From positions 1 to 64,000 of the forward strand of contig SUVG01000006.1 in NCBI GenBank assembly GCA_015062115.1: a DNA stretch of 64,000 nucleotides, read 5' to 3'. The stretch is from Elusimicrobium sp. GTDB lineage: Bacteria; Elusimicrobiota; Elusimicrobia; Elusimicrobiales; Elusimicrobiaceae. How positions within the stretch are numbered: position 1 is the first letter of the stretch; each line of letters opens with the position of its first letter. The notes beneath the pieces were generated by a model, which did not search any database, was not told the origin of the DNA, and saw only the letters and a list, made by a program, of their open reading frames with translations. Positions 56,577-64,000 of this stretch are shown piece by piece. A program made the translations under genes and the position numbers.

Positions 56577-58319
56577 TTATTCGGTAATAAAAGTGGTCAT
56601 CAGTTTTAACAAAGCCCTATCCTGCGGCTTGCGGGAGTTTAAGGGCATAACATATTTGTCTTTTTCCGTAGTGATGACGGCGTAATCTTCTTTGATGTCA
56701 AACACACTTCTTTGGGCTTGCGTATCAAATAAACTATGGCCGAAGAAAGCCTTGGGCTGCGGGATATTAAGTAAGTCCAGCACCGTGGGGGCGATGTCCA
56801 GTTGGCTGGCCAAGGGACTATCCGTCAGCGGGGCGGTGATTTTATCTTTCGTTAAAATAATGAAAGGCAAATTGTCGTATTGGTTCTTATCATACGGTTT
56901 GAATAAAGCATTGGTCGGCGTATTGGAGTAAGAAGGGTGGTCGGGCGTGATAAGAATCAGGGTGTTTTCGTCAAAAAGCCCTTTTGTTTTCAGGGTGCTT
57001 AAAAAACGCTCCACATCTTGCCCGAAGCGTGCAAAGGCGCGGGGCAAAGTGGGGACGCGGTAAAACTCCTCGTCTATTTCCCGGTAGGAGTGGTCTAAAT
57101 AATCTAAGCGGCCTAAGGGGACATGGGAATCTACCGTCAGCAGGGTAATGAAAACAGGGTTATCCTTTTGTTCTTCCAAATACTCAAGGGCATAGTCAAA
57201 AAGTTTGCGGTCGGTCAGCCCCCACCAGTTGATATAGTTTTTGTATTCCGGGCGCGTTTGAAAATAAGTTGCCCCAATCACTTCCTCAAACCCTGCATCT
57301 TTGAACAGGAGATGTTCGTTCATGTAGGTTTCGTTGGCTCCGCGCAGGAAGGCGGTTTTGTACCCCTTATTTTTTAACAGGCGCACAAAAGATACGGGGT
57401 AGCCGTTTTCGTAAGAAAGTTGTGCATAGGGGTGCGAAGTGAAGATGACGGATAAGCCGTACAAGGTGGACAGGGTAACATGTTTCAGCGAAACGGACGG
57501 ATTTTGCTCGTATAAACGGTCTAACTCTTGGGTGGCTTGCGGCGGAATAAGCGGATTGAAATGGTGCAGGTATTTGTTGGAAAGCGATTCGGCCGCAATC
57601 AAAATTACGCGGGTGTATTTTTTGCCGACAGGGGTATTTCGGGCGGAAAAAACATTGTATTTTTCGGCCAGGTCAGCCACTTCTGCTTCCGGCTCGGCAA
57701 CCAGGTTTGCTTGGGGAATATCGGCCAAGACGGCGTTTGTGGTGTAAACCACAGAGGGGGGAATTAAATAAGAAGTATAGAAATGGTTGGGTGCGGGCAG
57801 GAGTTTTAACGGGTTTAATATAAAAAGGACAAATAACCCCGCCAAGCAAAGCCCCAAACGGTGGCAGGCCGTTTTGCGTGTGGCGGGTACAAAAAAGCGT
57901 TTTACACAAAAGGCACAGTAGAGAGCTACCGCACTAAAAAACCCGATCACGCGCGGATCTAACAGGAACCCGTAATCGCCGCCTTCCATGGTGTCTAAGT
58001 ATTTGGCACCGAAACGTTCCTTAAAGTACCAAAGCAAAATCAAATCGGCAATCAGCGTTAAACAGTACACAAATTGAGACGCGCCCACGAACCACTTGTT
58101 TTTAATTCCCAACAGGTTGATACAGGAAAGGAGCACCCCTAAAAACAAAAATTCGCACGCCAGTTTAACAGTTTCGGTGGCTAAAAAGTTCGTCCAGGTA
58201 AGGCAGTCTAACTGACTTAGACCGAATAAACATAACAACAGGGCAGGCAAAGAGGCCACCAATAAAAATTTCCAATCGTTTTGAAAAGGGGAAAAGAGAT
58301 ATTTTTTAAGAAAATTCAT
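56577..58319 (-). CDS. LtaS/sulfatase-type membrane phosphotransferase
   Basis: The 580-residue protein has five N-terminal membrane helices (to about residue 185) and a periplasmic alkaline-phosphatase-superfamily domain. Metal and catalytic positions appear intact: Glu in VILIAAESLSNKY, a Thr-rich nucleophile region SLKHVTLSTLYGLSVIFTSHP, VDSHVP and the Asp-His pair in ILITPDHPSYSN. Relatives include lipoteichoic acid synthase and phosphoglycerol or phosphoethanolamine transferases. In a Gram-negative host it may modify glycans or lipid A. GAGGAG precedes the ATG; it is divergent from thrS. Confidence 0.87.
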   Translation of the reverse strand: MNFLKKYLFSPFQNDWKFLLVASLPALLLCLFGLSQLDCLTWTNFLATETVKLACEFLFLGVLLSCINLLGIKNKWFVGASQFVYCLTLIADLILLWYFKERFGAKYLDTMEGGDYGFLLDPRVIGFFSAVALYCAFCVKRFFVPATRKTACHRLGLCLAGLFVLFILNPLKLLPAPNHFYTSYLIPPSVVYTTNAVLADIPQANLVAEPEAEVADLAEKYNVFSARNTPVGKKYTRVILIAAESLSNKYLHHFNPLIPPQATQELDRLYEQNPSVSLKHVTLSTLYGLSVIFTSHPYAQLSYENGYPVSFVRLLKNKGYKTAFLRGANETYMNEHLLFKDAGFEEVIGATYFQTRPEYKNYINWWGLTDRKLFDYALEYLEEQKDNPVFITLLTVDSHVPLGRLDYLDHSYREIDEEFYRVPTLPRAFARFGQDVERFLSTLKTKGLFDENTLILITPDHPSYSNTPTNALFKPYDKNQYDNLPFIILTKDKITAPLTDSPLASQLDIAPTVLDLLNIPQPKAFFGHSLFDTQAQRSVFDIKEDYAVITTEKDKYVMPLNSRKPQDRALLKLMTTFITE

Positions 58320-58342
58320 AAGGGGTATCTACTCCTCAATTT

Positions 58343-58358
58343 GATATAATATTATATC
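58343..58358. promoter_or_regulatory. symmetric -10 region between the LtaS-like gene and thrS
   Basis: GATATAATATTATATC is a perfect 16-bp palindrome that presents TATAAT on both strands. On the plus strand it forms an extended -10 (TGATATAAT). Neither side has a good -35. Confidence 0.6.
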
Positions 58359-58380
58359 TTAATTCAAGGACCTTTGATTC

Positions 58381-58402
58381 CTGGCCCGGTCGTTGTGGCC
58401 GG
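58381..58402 (+). promoter_or_regulatory. thrS leader hairpin with Thr-anticodon triplets in the loop
   Basis: Stem CTGGCC/GGCCGG (6 bp, one T-G pair) closes the 10-nt loop CGGTCGTTGT, which contains GGT, CGT and TGT, the three bacterial tRNA-Thr anticodons. It lies 22 nt before the thrS ATG and could be a tRNA-mimicking operator, as known for E. coli thrS. This is inference from one sequence. Confidence 0.35.
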
Positions 58403-58424
58403 CAGGGTCATAGCGCAAACCAAC

Positions 58425-60176
58425 ATGGAAAATAAAGAATTAGAAACCAAGCGCCACTCGTGTGCACACATTATGGCGCAAGCGGTACAGCAGTTGTTCC
58501 CCGGTACCAAACTCGGTATCGGCCCGGCTATTGAAAATGGCTTTTACTACGATTTTGATTGCCCCAAGCAATTCACGCCGGAAGATTTGAAAGCCATTGA
58601 AACCAAGATGAAAGAAATCATCAAGGCCCGCCAACCCTTTGAAAGAAAGGAAATGAGCAAGGCCGAAGCCAAAGAATTTTTTGAAAAACGCGGCGAAACC
58701 TATAAATTGGAACTGATTGAAGAATTGGAAGACGGTTCTATTACCGTATATACCAATGGAGATTATGCCGACCTCTGCCGCGGCCCGCACGTGGAACACA
58801 CGGGCAGAGTGAATAGTTTTAAGTTAACCGCCATTGCCGGTGCTTACTGGCGCGGGGACGAAAAACGCCCCATGCTCCAACGCATTTACGGCTTATGCTT
58901 TGATACCAAAGACGAATTGAACGCCTATATCAAACAACAGGAAGAAGCCGCCAAGCGCGACCACCGCAAACTCGGCCCGGAGTTGGATCTTTTCAGCGTA
59001 AACGATAATGTGGGCCCGGGGCTTATTTTGATGCACCCCAAAGGCGGTATGTTACGCAAAACTTTGGAAGACTGGATTAAAAACGAAAACTTAAAACGCG
59101 GTTACGATTTGGTTGTCAGCCCGCATATTGCGCGCCTTCACTTGTTTGAAGTGAGCGGACACGCCGGTTTTTATTCCGAAAGTATGTTCCACCCGATGGA
59201 AGTGGACGGAGAAAAATACCAAATTAAACCCATGAACTGCCCCTTCCATGTGGAAATTTACAAAACCCACCTGCGCTCCTATCGCGACTTGCCCCTCCGC
59301 TTAAGCGAACTGGGCACGGTTTACCGCTATGAACGCTCCGGTGCGTTGCACGGGCTTCTCCGGGTGCGCGGTTTTACGCAAGACGATGCGCACATTTTCT
59401 GCACGCCCGAACAAGTGGAAGAAGAAGTAAAACAATGTTTTGAATTTGCCATGCACATTTTCAAAACGTTCGGCTTTGAAAAATACGCGGTGGAACTTTC
59501 CACGCGAGACCCGGAACATCCGGAACATTTCACCGGTGATGTGGCCGATTGGGAACGCGCCGAAAATGCTCTCAAACGCGTGTTGGAAGAAAATAAAATT
59601 CCCTACACCACCCACGCCGGGGAAGCCGCCTTCTACGGGCCGAAAATCGATATCAAAGTAATGGACGCTATCGGCCGTTTGTGGCAGTTGTCTACGATTC
59701 AGTTTGACTTCAACCTGCCCCAACGCTTCGATTTGGAATATGTCGCCAGCGAAGGCCGCCAACGCCCGATTATGGTGCACCGGGCCATGTTCGGCAGTAT
59801 CGAACGCTTTACCGGGGTGATTATTGAACACTTCGCGGGTTGGTTCCCGTTGTGGTTGGCGCCGGTACAAGTAAAACTGCTTACTTTGACGGACGATCAA
59901 ATCCCGTTTGCCAAAGAAGTGGCCGCCAAAATGCGCCAGGCCGGTTTGCGCCCCGAATTAGATGTAAGACCCGAAAAATTGGGTCTCAAAATTCGTGAAG
60001 CGCACTTGCAGCGTATTCCTTACACCGCCATTATCGGTGCTAAGGAAGCCGCCGAAGGTAAACTGACCCTGCGCCTGAAAGACGGTACCAATACGCCGGC
60101 TTTATCCGTGGAAGAAGTCATCGAAAAAATGAAGGAAGAAGTGGCTACTTTCAGTTTAACCAATCTCTTAAAATAA
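58425..60176 (+). CDS. thrS: threonyl-tRNA synthetase without TGS domain
   Basis: The 583-residue class II synthetase begins at the N2 editing domain (RHSCAHIMAQAVQQLFPGTKLGIGPAIENGFYYDFD; HxxxH and the CRGPH ligands present). It continues through the catalytic core (KPMNCPFHVEIYK zinc Cys, motif 2 YRYERSGALHGLLRVRGFTQDDAH, motif 3 MVHRAMFGSIERF) to the anticodon-binding domain. The N-terminal TGS domain found in E. coli ThrS is missing, as in a subset of bacteria. ATG at 58425 matches the family; an in-frame TTG at 58374 would add 17 residues over the leader hairpin. The ribosome binding site is poor. Confidence 0.95.
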   Translation: MENKELETKRHSCAHIMAQAVQQLFPGTKLGIGPAIENGFYYDFDCPKQFTPEDLKAIETKMKEIIKARQPFERKEMSKAEAKEFFEKRGETYKLELIEELEDGSITVYTNGDYADLCRGPHVEHTGRVNSFKLTAIAGAYWRGDEKRPMLQRIYGLCFDTKDELNAYIKQQEEAAKRDHRKLGPELDLFSVNDNVGPGLILMHPKGGMLRKTLEDWIKNENLKRGYDLVVSPHIARLHLFEVSGHAGFYSESMFHPMEVDGEKYQIKPMNCPFHVEIYKTHLRSYRDLPLRLSELGTVYRYERSGALHGLLRVRGFTQDDAHIFCTPEQVEEEVKQCFEFAMHIFKTFGFEKYAVELSTRDPEHPEHFTGDVADWERAENALKRVLEENKIPYTTHAGEAAFYGPKIDIKVMDAIGRLWQLSTIQFDFNLPQRFDLEYVASEGRQRPIMVHRAMFGSIERFTGVIIEHFAGWFPLWLAPVQVKLLTLTDDQIPFAKEVAAKMRQAGLRPELDVRPEKLGLKIREAHLQRIPYTAIIGAKEAAEGKLTLRLKDGTNTPALSVEEVIEKMKEEVATFSLTNLLK

Positions 60177-60194
60177 GATGCTTTGGTTTTATAA

Positions 60195-60225
60195 ACGCTC
60201 CGCTGTAACAGGCGGGGCGTTTTTT
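60195..60225 (+). terminator. terminator of thrS
   Basis: 9-bp stem ACGCTCCGC/GCGGGGCGT (one T-G pair) with an 8-nt loop, then T6. Confidence 0.88.
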
Positions 60226-60241
60226 CATGGTTTTTTTCTGT

Positions 60242-60247
60242 TATAAT
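60242..60247 (+). promoter_or_regulatory. -10 element of the GH3 gene
   Basis: Perfect TATAAT within TGTTATAATGAAAAG; no clear -35 because the upstream DNA is the thrS terminator T tract. Confidence 0.5.
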
Positions 60248-60281
60248 GAAAAGAAAACAGACAGGAGGACGAAACCTTTTT

Positions 60282-62003
60282 ATGAAGAAAATGTTAGCTT
60301 GGCTGGGAATCGGTTTTTTGGCTGTGCCGTTGTTTGCCGCACCGAAGGCGGCTGATCTTACTTTGCGCGAGCAAGTGGGCCAAACGGTGATGCCTCGGGT
60401 ATTGGTGGGGCAACATAAGGCCTTTAAGAAGGCCGTAAAAAACGGGGAAGTAACCGGGTTTTTTATTAAAACCAAAGAAGGGTTGCTTCATACTCCCAAG
60501 ATTACTTCTGCCAATCAAAAGAAATACATTGCCAAACAACGCAAAGCCTTGAAAAAAACCATCGCCGATTTACAAAAATGGGCTTCTAAATCCCGTCATA
60601 AAATTCCCTTGTTGTTGTCGTTAGATTACGAAGGCGGAACGGTTACTTCTCCCATGTTTTTGGGGCTGAAACAAATGCCGTCCAATATGCTTTTGGCCGC
60701 GGGCGGAAGCGAGAAAATCGTGGAAGATATGTATGCGGCCCAAGCCTTGGAAATGAAATTGGTGGGAACCGAAATGGCGTTAGGCCCGGTAACCGATGTA
60801 AACTCCAACCCTAAAAACCCGATTATTCAAACGCGCTCGTTTGGGGATAACGCCCAAGAGGCGGGGCGTTTTGCGGCGGCGGCCGTACGGGCTTTGGAAC
60901 AAAACGGCGTAGCCGCCGTTAATAAACATTTCCCGGGCCACGGAGATACTTCTTCCGATTCTCACTACGAACAACCGGTTACCGATTTGCCGAAAGACGA
61001 ACTGTGGCAAAAACATATTTCCGCTTTTATGCCTTCCGTGCAAGCGGGGGTTTCCGGCGTATTGAGTGCCCATGTGGTTTATCCGGAACTTGATAAAAAC
61101 AACCCGGCCTCTTTTTCTCCTACTATTTTGAAAGGCCTTCTCCGTCAAGAAATGGGCTATAACGGGGTGATTGTAACCGACGGTTTGGATATGGGCGCGG
61201 TAAGCGACCAAAGCGTGGAAGAAATCGTTCGCCGTTCTTACAAAGCCGGCAACAATATGCTTTTGTTAAGCGGAGATGTGCGGGATATTAAAACCGCCAA
61301 AAAATATCCGCGCCGCGCAGCCGACTATGTGGAAAAAACGGTGCGCGAAGTGGAAGCCGGCAAGTTATCTGCCGCAGAAAATGTAACCCGTCAGGAAATA
61401 GAAATTTCCGCCGAAAAAATCTTAGCCTTGAAGGAAAAATTCGGCCTCTTTAATTCCGCGAAAGAACCTGTGTTGGAAACAGGGTTTGAAACGGCCTCCC
61501 GGGCGGCGGCAGAAGCGGGGGTAACGGTGGTGCGCTCCGCCGATAACGCCCTGCCGTTAACGGACAAAGAAAAAGAAATCTGTGCCGTGTTTTTTGCGGA
61601 CGGTATTTTTTCGCTCCAGTTGGAAGCGTTCACCGATTATTTGTCTGCCCGCGGTAAAAAAGCCCGCCTGGTACATGCTTCCGTAGCCCCCACAAAGCAA
61701 GACCGCACAAAAGCGGGAGAATGTATGCCGGGGGCGCATGTGGTGGTGGTAGGGACGAGTTACACTTCCCGCCTGAACGAAGACCAGCAACGCCTGGCGG
61801 AAGAAATTCGGGTCTCGGCGGAAAAGGCCGGGAAAAAATATGTGCAAATCTCTTTATTAAATCCGTACGAAATTCCGCTCTATCCCCACACTCAAACCAT
61901 GTTGGCGGTGTACGGCCCTACGGAATATGCCATGGAAACTTCGGCGAAAATTTTGTTGGGTGATGTGCAGGCAAAAGGGAAACTGCCTGTTTCGTTGGAC
62001 TAA
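60282..62003 (+). CDS. exported GH3 beta-N-acetylhexosaminidase-like enzyme
   Basis: The 573-residue protein has a signal peptide (MKKMLAWLGIGFLAVPLFA) and a GH3 TIM barrel with LLLSLDYEGGTVT, the NagZ-type histidine loop KHFPGHGDTSSDSH (about residues 214-227, supplying the acid/base His) and the nucleophile Asp in VTDGLDMGAV (about residue 300). A C-terminal domain (about 420-573) follows, as in longer GH3 members. It likely trims N-acetylglucosamine from peptidoglycan fragments or glycans in the periplasm. GGAGG lies 13 nt before the ATG, a long spacing; an in-frame ATG at 60246 would spoil the signal peptide. Confidence 0.9.
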   Translation: MKKMLAWLGIGFLAVPLFAAPKAADLTLREQVGQTVMPRVLVGQHKAFKKAVKNGEVTGFFIKTKEGLLHTPKITSANQKKYIAKQRKALKKTIADLQKWASKSRHKIPLLLSLDYEGGTVTSPMFLGLKQMPSNMLLAAGGSEKIVEDMYAAQALEMKLVGTEMALGPVTDVNSNPKNPIIQTRSFGDNAQEAGRFAAAAVRALEQNGVAAVNKHFPGHGDTSSDSHYEQPVTDLPKDELWQKHISAFMPSVQAGVSGVLSAHVVYPELDKNNPASFSPTILKGLLRQEMGYNGVIVTDGLDMGAVSDQSVEEIVRRSYKAGNNMLLLSGDVRDIKTAKKYPRRAADYVEKTVREVEAGKLSAAENVTRQEIEISAEKILALKEKFGLFNSAKEPVLETGFETASRAAAEAGVTVVRSADNALPLTDKEKEICAVFFADGIFSLQLEAFTDYLSARGKKARLVHASVAPTKQDRTKAGECMPGAHVVVVGTSYTSRLNEDQQRLAEEIRVSAEKAGKKYVQISLLNPYEIPLYPHTQTMLAVYGPTEYAMETSAKILLGDVQAKGKLPVSLD

Positions 62004-62027
62004 ATTTTCTTTTTAGCCCGAAAAAAG

Positions 62028-62057
62028 AGCCCTCTGTATTTTCATACAGAGGGCTTT
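62028..62057 (+). terminator. terminator of the GH3 gene
   Basis: 12-bp perfect stem AGCCCTCTGTAT/ATACAGAGGGCT, loop TTTC, short T tract. Confidence 0.82.
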
Positions 62058-62462
62058 ACTTCGTTTGGTTCATGTTTTCTCTCATATCCTTCCGGGCCTT
62101 ATACAGTAAGTATTATTGAGCGTGCCTTCCATAACCCGAATCTGCTTTTTACCCATCCACTTCCTCAGCGTACTCCCCGTACCCACAGGTAAAGGGCCCG
62201 AGGCTTGTGAAAGGGATTCTGTAAAGCTAATATCCCAGAAATGGCGCAACTGAACAAAGAACACTTTTTTTCTGTCTTTGCCGACACGGTTGCACTCTTC
62301 GCGCAATTCCGCTTGCCTATGCCAGACAGTTTGCCTCCGCTTGTACCGCCCGACATCACCGGGAGGGGCTTGCACAAGGAGGGGTATTTTCTGTATCCCC
62401 CGAAGGATATTGTTAGTATAAGCGGTTTTTGCTTAAAATCAAGACTTGAAAAAAGGGTTAGT
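62058..62462. other. intergenic segment without a supported gene
   Basis: About 400 bp between the GH3 terminator and the repressor gene. Open frames of 70-97 codons exist on both strands, but none has a ribosome binding site or a recognisable motif. The minus frame at 62082-62375 has an ordinary-looking composition (FFVQLRHFWDISFTESLS) and might be a decayed gene. I see no repeat or terminator here. Confidence 0.4.
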
Positions 62463-63155
62463 TTACGGGCGTGTAATTTTCATTACCACTTCCCCTAACG
62501 GGGTTACTTCCGCCGCGGGTAAAGTTTGGAGAAGTTGCCCTTGCGCGGTGCACAGGCACACGGATTCCCCTTGGGTATATACGCGGCGCAAAAGATATTG
62601 GTTTTGAACGCGAAGGAGCATTAAAGTGTGTTCGCTAAAAGCCGAAACAGGTTTGATGAAAAACAGGTCTTCTGTTGCTTCGGGAGATTGTTCAATCGAT
62701 TGGCTTTTCAAAAGGCACTTGGCGCCTTTGGCGGCGGCTCGGGGGAGCGTCCACCACTCGCAGACATCTGCTTCCGCGTAATCGGGCCAAGCGGCTCCAA
62801 TTGTGCTGATAAGCGGAATATGCACACTGTTGCTGGCGGAGTCCGTCAAAGAGGAGTTCGTGTCAGCAGTGTAAGTAAAAGAGGGGTCTTGGGTTTCGCG
62901 CAGCGTAGATGTGTTTTTGGCGGCTTGGCCTTCCGGATAGGTGGTAACGGGTTGAAAAAGGCGCATGACATCATAAAAAGCCAAGCCGAACAACTGGGCC
63001 ATTTGGGCGATGTATCCCTTAGAAGGGGTACGTTTACCCGTAGCCCAAAAGGCTACGGTGGCAGTGGAAACATTGAGTATTTTTGCTAACTTGGCTTGTG
63101 CCCCGCGCAGAACACCGTTGTTCCATTTTTCCAGTTGCTTTTCAAATTTATTCAT
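62463..63155 (-). CDS. CI-like phage-type repressor (HTH plus C-terminal domain)
   Basis: The 230-residue protein has an N-terminal Xre-type helix-turn-helix (AQAKLAKILNVSTATVAFWATGKRTPSKGYIAQMAQLFGL, residues 19-58), a Ser/Thr-rich linker and a C-terminal domain starting HIPLISTIGAAWP, similar to LexA/CI S24 domains. The usual GDSMxP serine motif is not recognisable (KSQSIEQSP at that place) and the catalytic Lys position looks like Arg (LLRRVY), so self-cleavage is doubtful. AGGGCGAC precedes the ATG. It is 14 kb from the phage island. It probably represses a divergent promoter at 63205. Confidence 0.82.
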   Translation of the reverse strand: MNKFEKQLEKWNNGVLRGAQAKLAKILNVSTATVAFWATGKRTPSKGYIAQMAQLFGLAFYDVMRLFQPVTTYPEGQAAKNTSTLRETQDPSFTYTADTNSSLTDSASNSVHIPLISTIGAAWPDYAEADVCEWWTLPRAAAKGAKCLLKSQSIEQSPEATEDLFFIKPVSAFSEHTLMLLRVQNQYLLRRVYTQGESVCLCTAQGQLLQTLPAAEVTPLGEVVMKITRP

Positions 63156-63204
63156 ATTGTCGCCCTCTTATTTAAGTGTAGAAAATACACAAAGCAAAAA
63201 GCGC

Positions 63205-63234
63205 TTGACAAATGCTAGCAATACTTACTATACT
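63205..63234 (+). promoter_or_regulatory. promoter and putative operator divergent from the repressor
   Basis: TTGACA (63205-63210), 18-nt spacer, TATACT (63229-63234). Palindromes TGCTAGCA (63213-63220) and TTAcTATAcTAA (63225-63236) overlap it and could be repressor operators. Confidence 0.55.
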
Positions 63235-63240
63235 AACAAT

Positions 63241-63420
63241 ATGAAAAGCGGCTGCAGCGCTTTTTACCTCACAGGCGTACAGGTTTTCCCTTACATTTTA
63301 GAAACCTTATACGGAGCGGTTTATCCTTACAAACCGATGCCGCGCCCGCGGTATGTCGGCTCCGTTACGCCTCAACTATGTAATTCTGCCAGGAAGTACA
63401 TAGTTTATTGTAGCAAATAA
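63241..63420 (+). CDS. possible 59-residue protein downstream of the repressor-controlled promoter
   Basis: The ATG is exactly 6 nt after the -10 element TATACT, so the mRNA would be leaderless. The product (MKSGCSAFYLTGVQVFPYIL...) has no Cro-like helix-turn-helix or other known feature. It is kept only because the promoter placement is good; it may be spurious. The remaining 155 bp to the next gene hold nothing I can identify. Confidence 0.25.
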   Translation: MKSGCSAFYLTGVQVFPYILETLYGAVYPYKPMPRPRYVGSVTPQLCNSARKYIVYCSK

Positions 63421-63563
63421 AATGCCGTTTGGGTTAGTAAAGTTAACGGTTTCGCGTCCGTCCCACCTATTTAACGGGCTCCGGCTGAGCCGTTTGCTTT
63501 CTACCCAACGGCTTTTATGGGGGAATACTGCCGCGGGGCTTTCGGGGAAGGGCCAAAACAAAT

Positions 63564-63569
63564 TATAAT
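63564..63569 (+). promoter_or_regulatory. -10 element of the YfcC-type carrier gene
   Basis: Perfect TATAAT ending 6 nt before the ATG; no Shine-Dalgarno in between (ATAAGT), so the transcript is probably leaderless. Confidence 0.5.
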
Positions 63570-63575
63570 ATAAGT

Positions 63576-64000
63576 ATGAAACGCACTTTTTCTCTTAACA
63601 TTTACGGGCTGATTTTTTCCATCATGGTATTGGTGGCGGCCCTGACTTATATTTTACCCGCCGGACAGTATAACTCCGTTGAGCGGGACGGCCGCACCTA
63701 TACGGTGGCAGGCTCTTATCACCGGGTAGAGGCCAACCCGCAGGGCATTGGGGCCGTATTGACTGCCCCTGCCAAAGCCTTTGGTGATTGTGCTGATATC
63801 ATTGTGTTTATTTTCATTACCGGGGCCGTGTTTACCATTTTGGAACGCACGGGAACGGTTAACGCGGTTATATTGGGCACGAGTTACCTGTTTTCCCGCA
63901 AAGAAAAATTAAAGAAATTCTTTATTCCCGCGTCGATGCTTCTTTTCTCTTTGGGCGGGGCCGTGTTTGGCATGGAGGAAGAAACCCTTATTTTTATTCC
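63576..64000 (+). CDS. YfcC-type carboxylate/basic amino acid carrier (3' end beyond window)
   Basis: The visible 141 residues match the start of YfcC/ArcD-like carriers: a first helix ending in LPAGQYNSVERDGR, VAGSYHRVEANPQGIGAVLTAPAKAFGDCADIIVFIFITGAVFTILERTG, and SLGGAVFGMEEETLIFI. This family moves C4-dicarboxylates or exchanges arginine and ornithine in anaerobes. Four membrane helices are seen before the window ends. The start lacks a ribosome binding site. Confidence 0.87.
   Translation, partial: MKRTFSLNIYGLIFSIMVLVAALTYILPAGQYNSVERDGRTYTVAGSYHRVEANPQGIGAVLTAPAKAFGDCADIIVFIFITGAVFTILERTGTVNAVILGTSYLFSRKEKLKKFFIPASMLLFSLGGAVFGMEEETLIFI

Noticed and set aside
62082-62375. A 97-codon minus-strand frame before the repressor
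   Set aside because: No ribosome binding site, no recognisable domain, and overlapping frames of similar length on the other strand; at most a decayed gene.
1-64000. CRISPR arrays and insertion sequences
   Set aside because: I saw no regularly spaced repeats of 24-40 bp and no transposase with flanking terminal inverted repeats.

Overview
This window looks like a chromosomal segment of a host-associated, fermentative Gram-negative bacterium, most likely a gut Elusimicrobium relative (phylum Elusimicrobiota). I base this on gene content and style, not on a database match. It has several short type IV pilin-like genes with near-identical N-termini (KGFTLIELLVVVLIIGILSA), pilT, an orphan [FeFe]-hydrogenase maturase gene (hydF), a lysine-rich histone H1-like protein, SecDF-YajC and an LtaS-type phosphotransferase. 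GC is moderate, genes are tightly packed, and almost every transcription unit ends in a clear intrinsic terminator.

Layout. 0-7.3 kb: tRNA-Val, a PaaI-type thioesterase, a CYTH protein, a histone-like protein, an isoprenoid operon (ispA-dxs-LOG) and hydF. 7.3-17.4 kb: an exported ankyrin protein, smpB, pyrR, tRNA-Leu, ftsQ-ftsA-ftsZ, pilT, cmk-plsC and a four-domain S1 protein. 17.4-28.8 kb: a pilin, a lemA-htpX-htpX-htpX cluster with a convergent second lemA, a sodium:solute symporter behind a structured leader, an RDD membrane protein, a DksA-like protein, an MsbA-like ABC exporter and yggS-yggU. 28.8-48.0 kb: a phage-derived island. 48.2-64 kb: tRNA-Thr, a Wzy/O-antigen-ligase-like protein co-oriented with an RDD-pilin fusion, a pilin, a DUF374 acyltransferase, yajC-secD-secF, an LtaS-like sulfatase, thrS, an exported GH3 enzyme, a CI-like repressor and the start of a YfcC-type carrier.

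The island is the most striking part. It carries a complete podovirus (T7/BPP-1-type) late region: small and large terminase, portal, Bbp19-like protein, scaffold, capsid, cement protein, both tail tubular proteins, three internal virion proteins, tail fibre, holin-like protein and overlapping Rz/Rz1-type spanins. All reading frames are open. Host genes flank both ends inside the window, yet no integrase, replication gene, repressor or recognisable endolysin lies between them. Five or more cargo genes are interspersed. Two are exported ChaN/EreA-like proteins on the late strand. Three are antisense single genes, each with its own terminator: a 59-residue membrane protein, a 249-residue membrane protein and a type IV pilin. 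Two near-identical strong promoters each lead into terminator-like hairpins, and a structured intergenic segment follows the portal gene. A domesticated, gene-transfer-agent-like particle and a prophage that has lost its early region are the two leading readings; sequence alone does not decide between them.

Other points: two RDD proteins carry pilin-like C-terminal regions; one of the three tandem HtpX paralogues has lost its metal-binding residues and another has an N-terminal frameshift; several genes have a -10 hexamer 6-7 nt before the ATG with no good Shine-Dalgarno, suggesting leaderless mRNAs; and the thrS leader holds a hairpin whose loop contains Thr-anticodon triplets.
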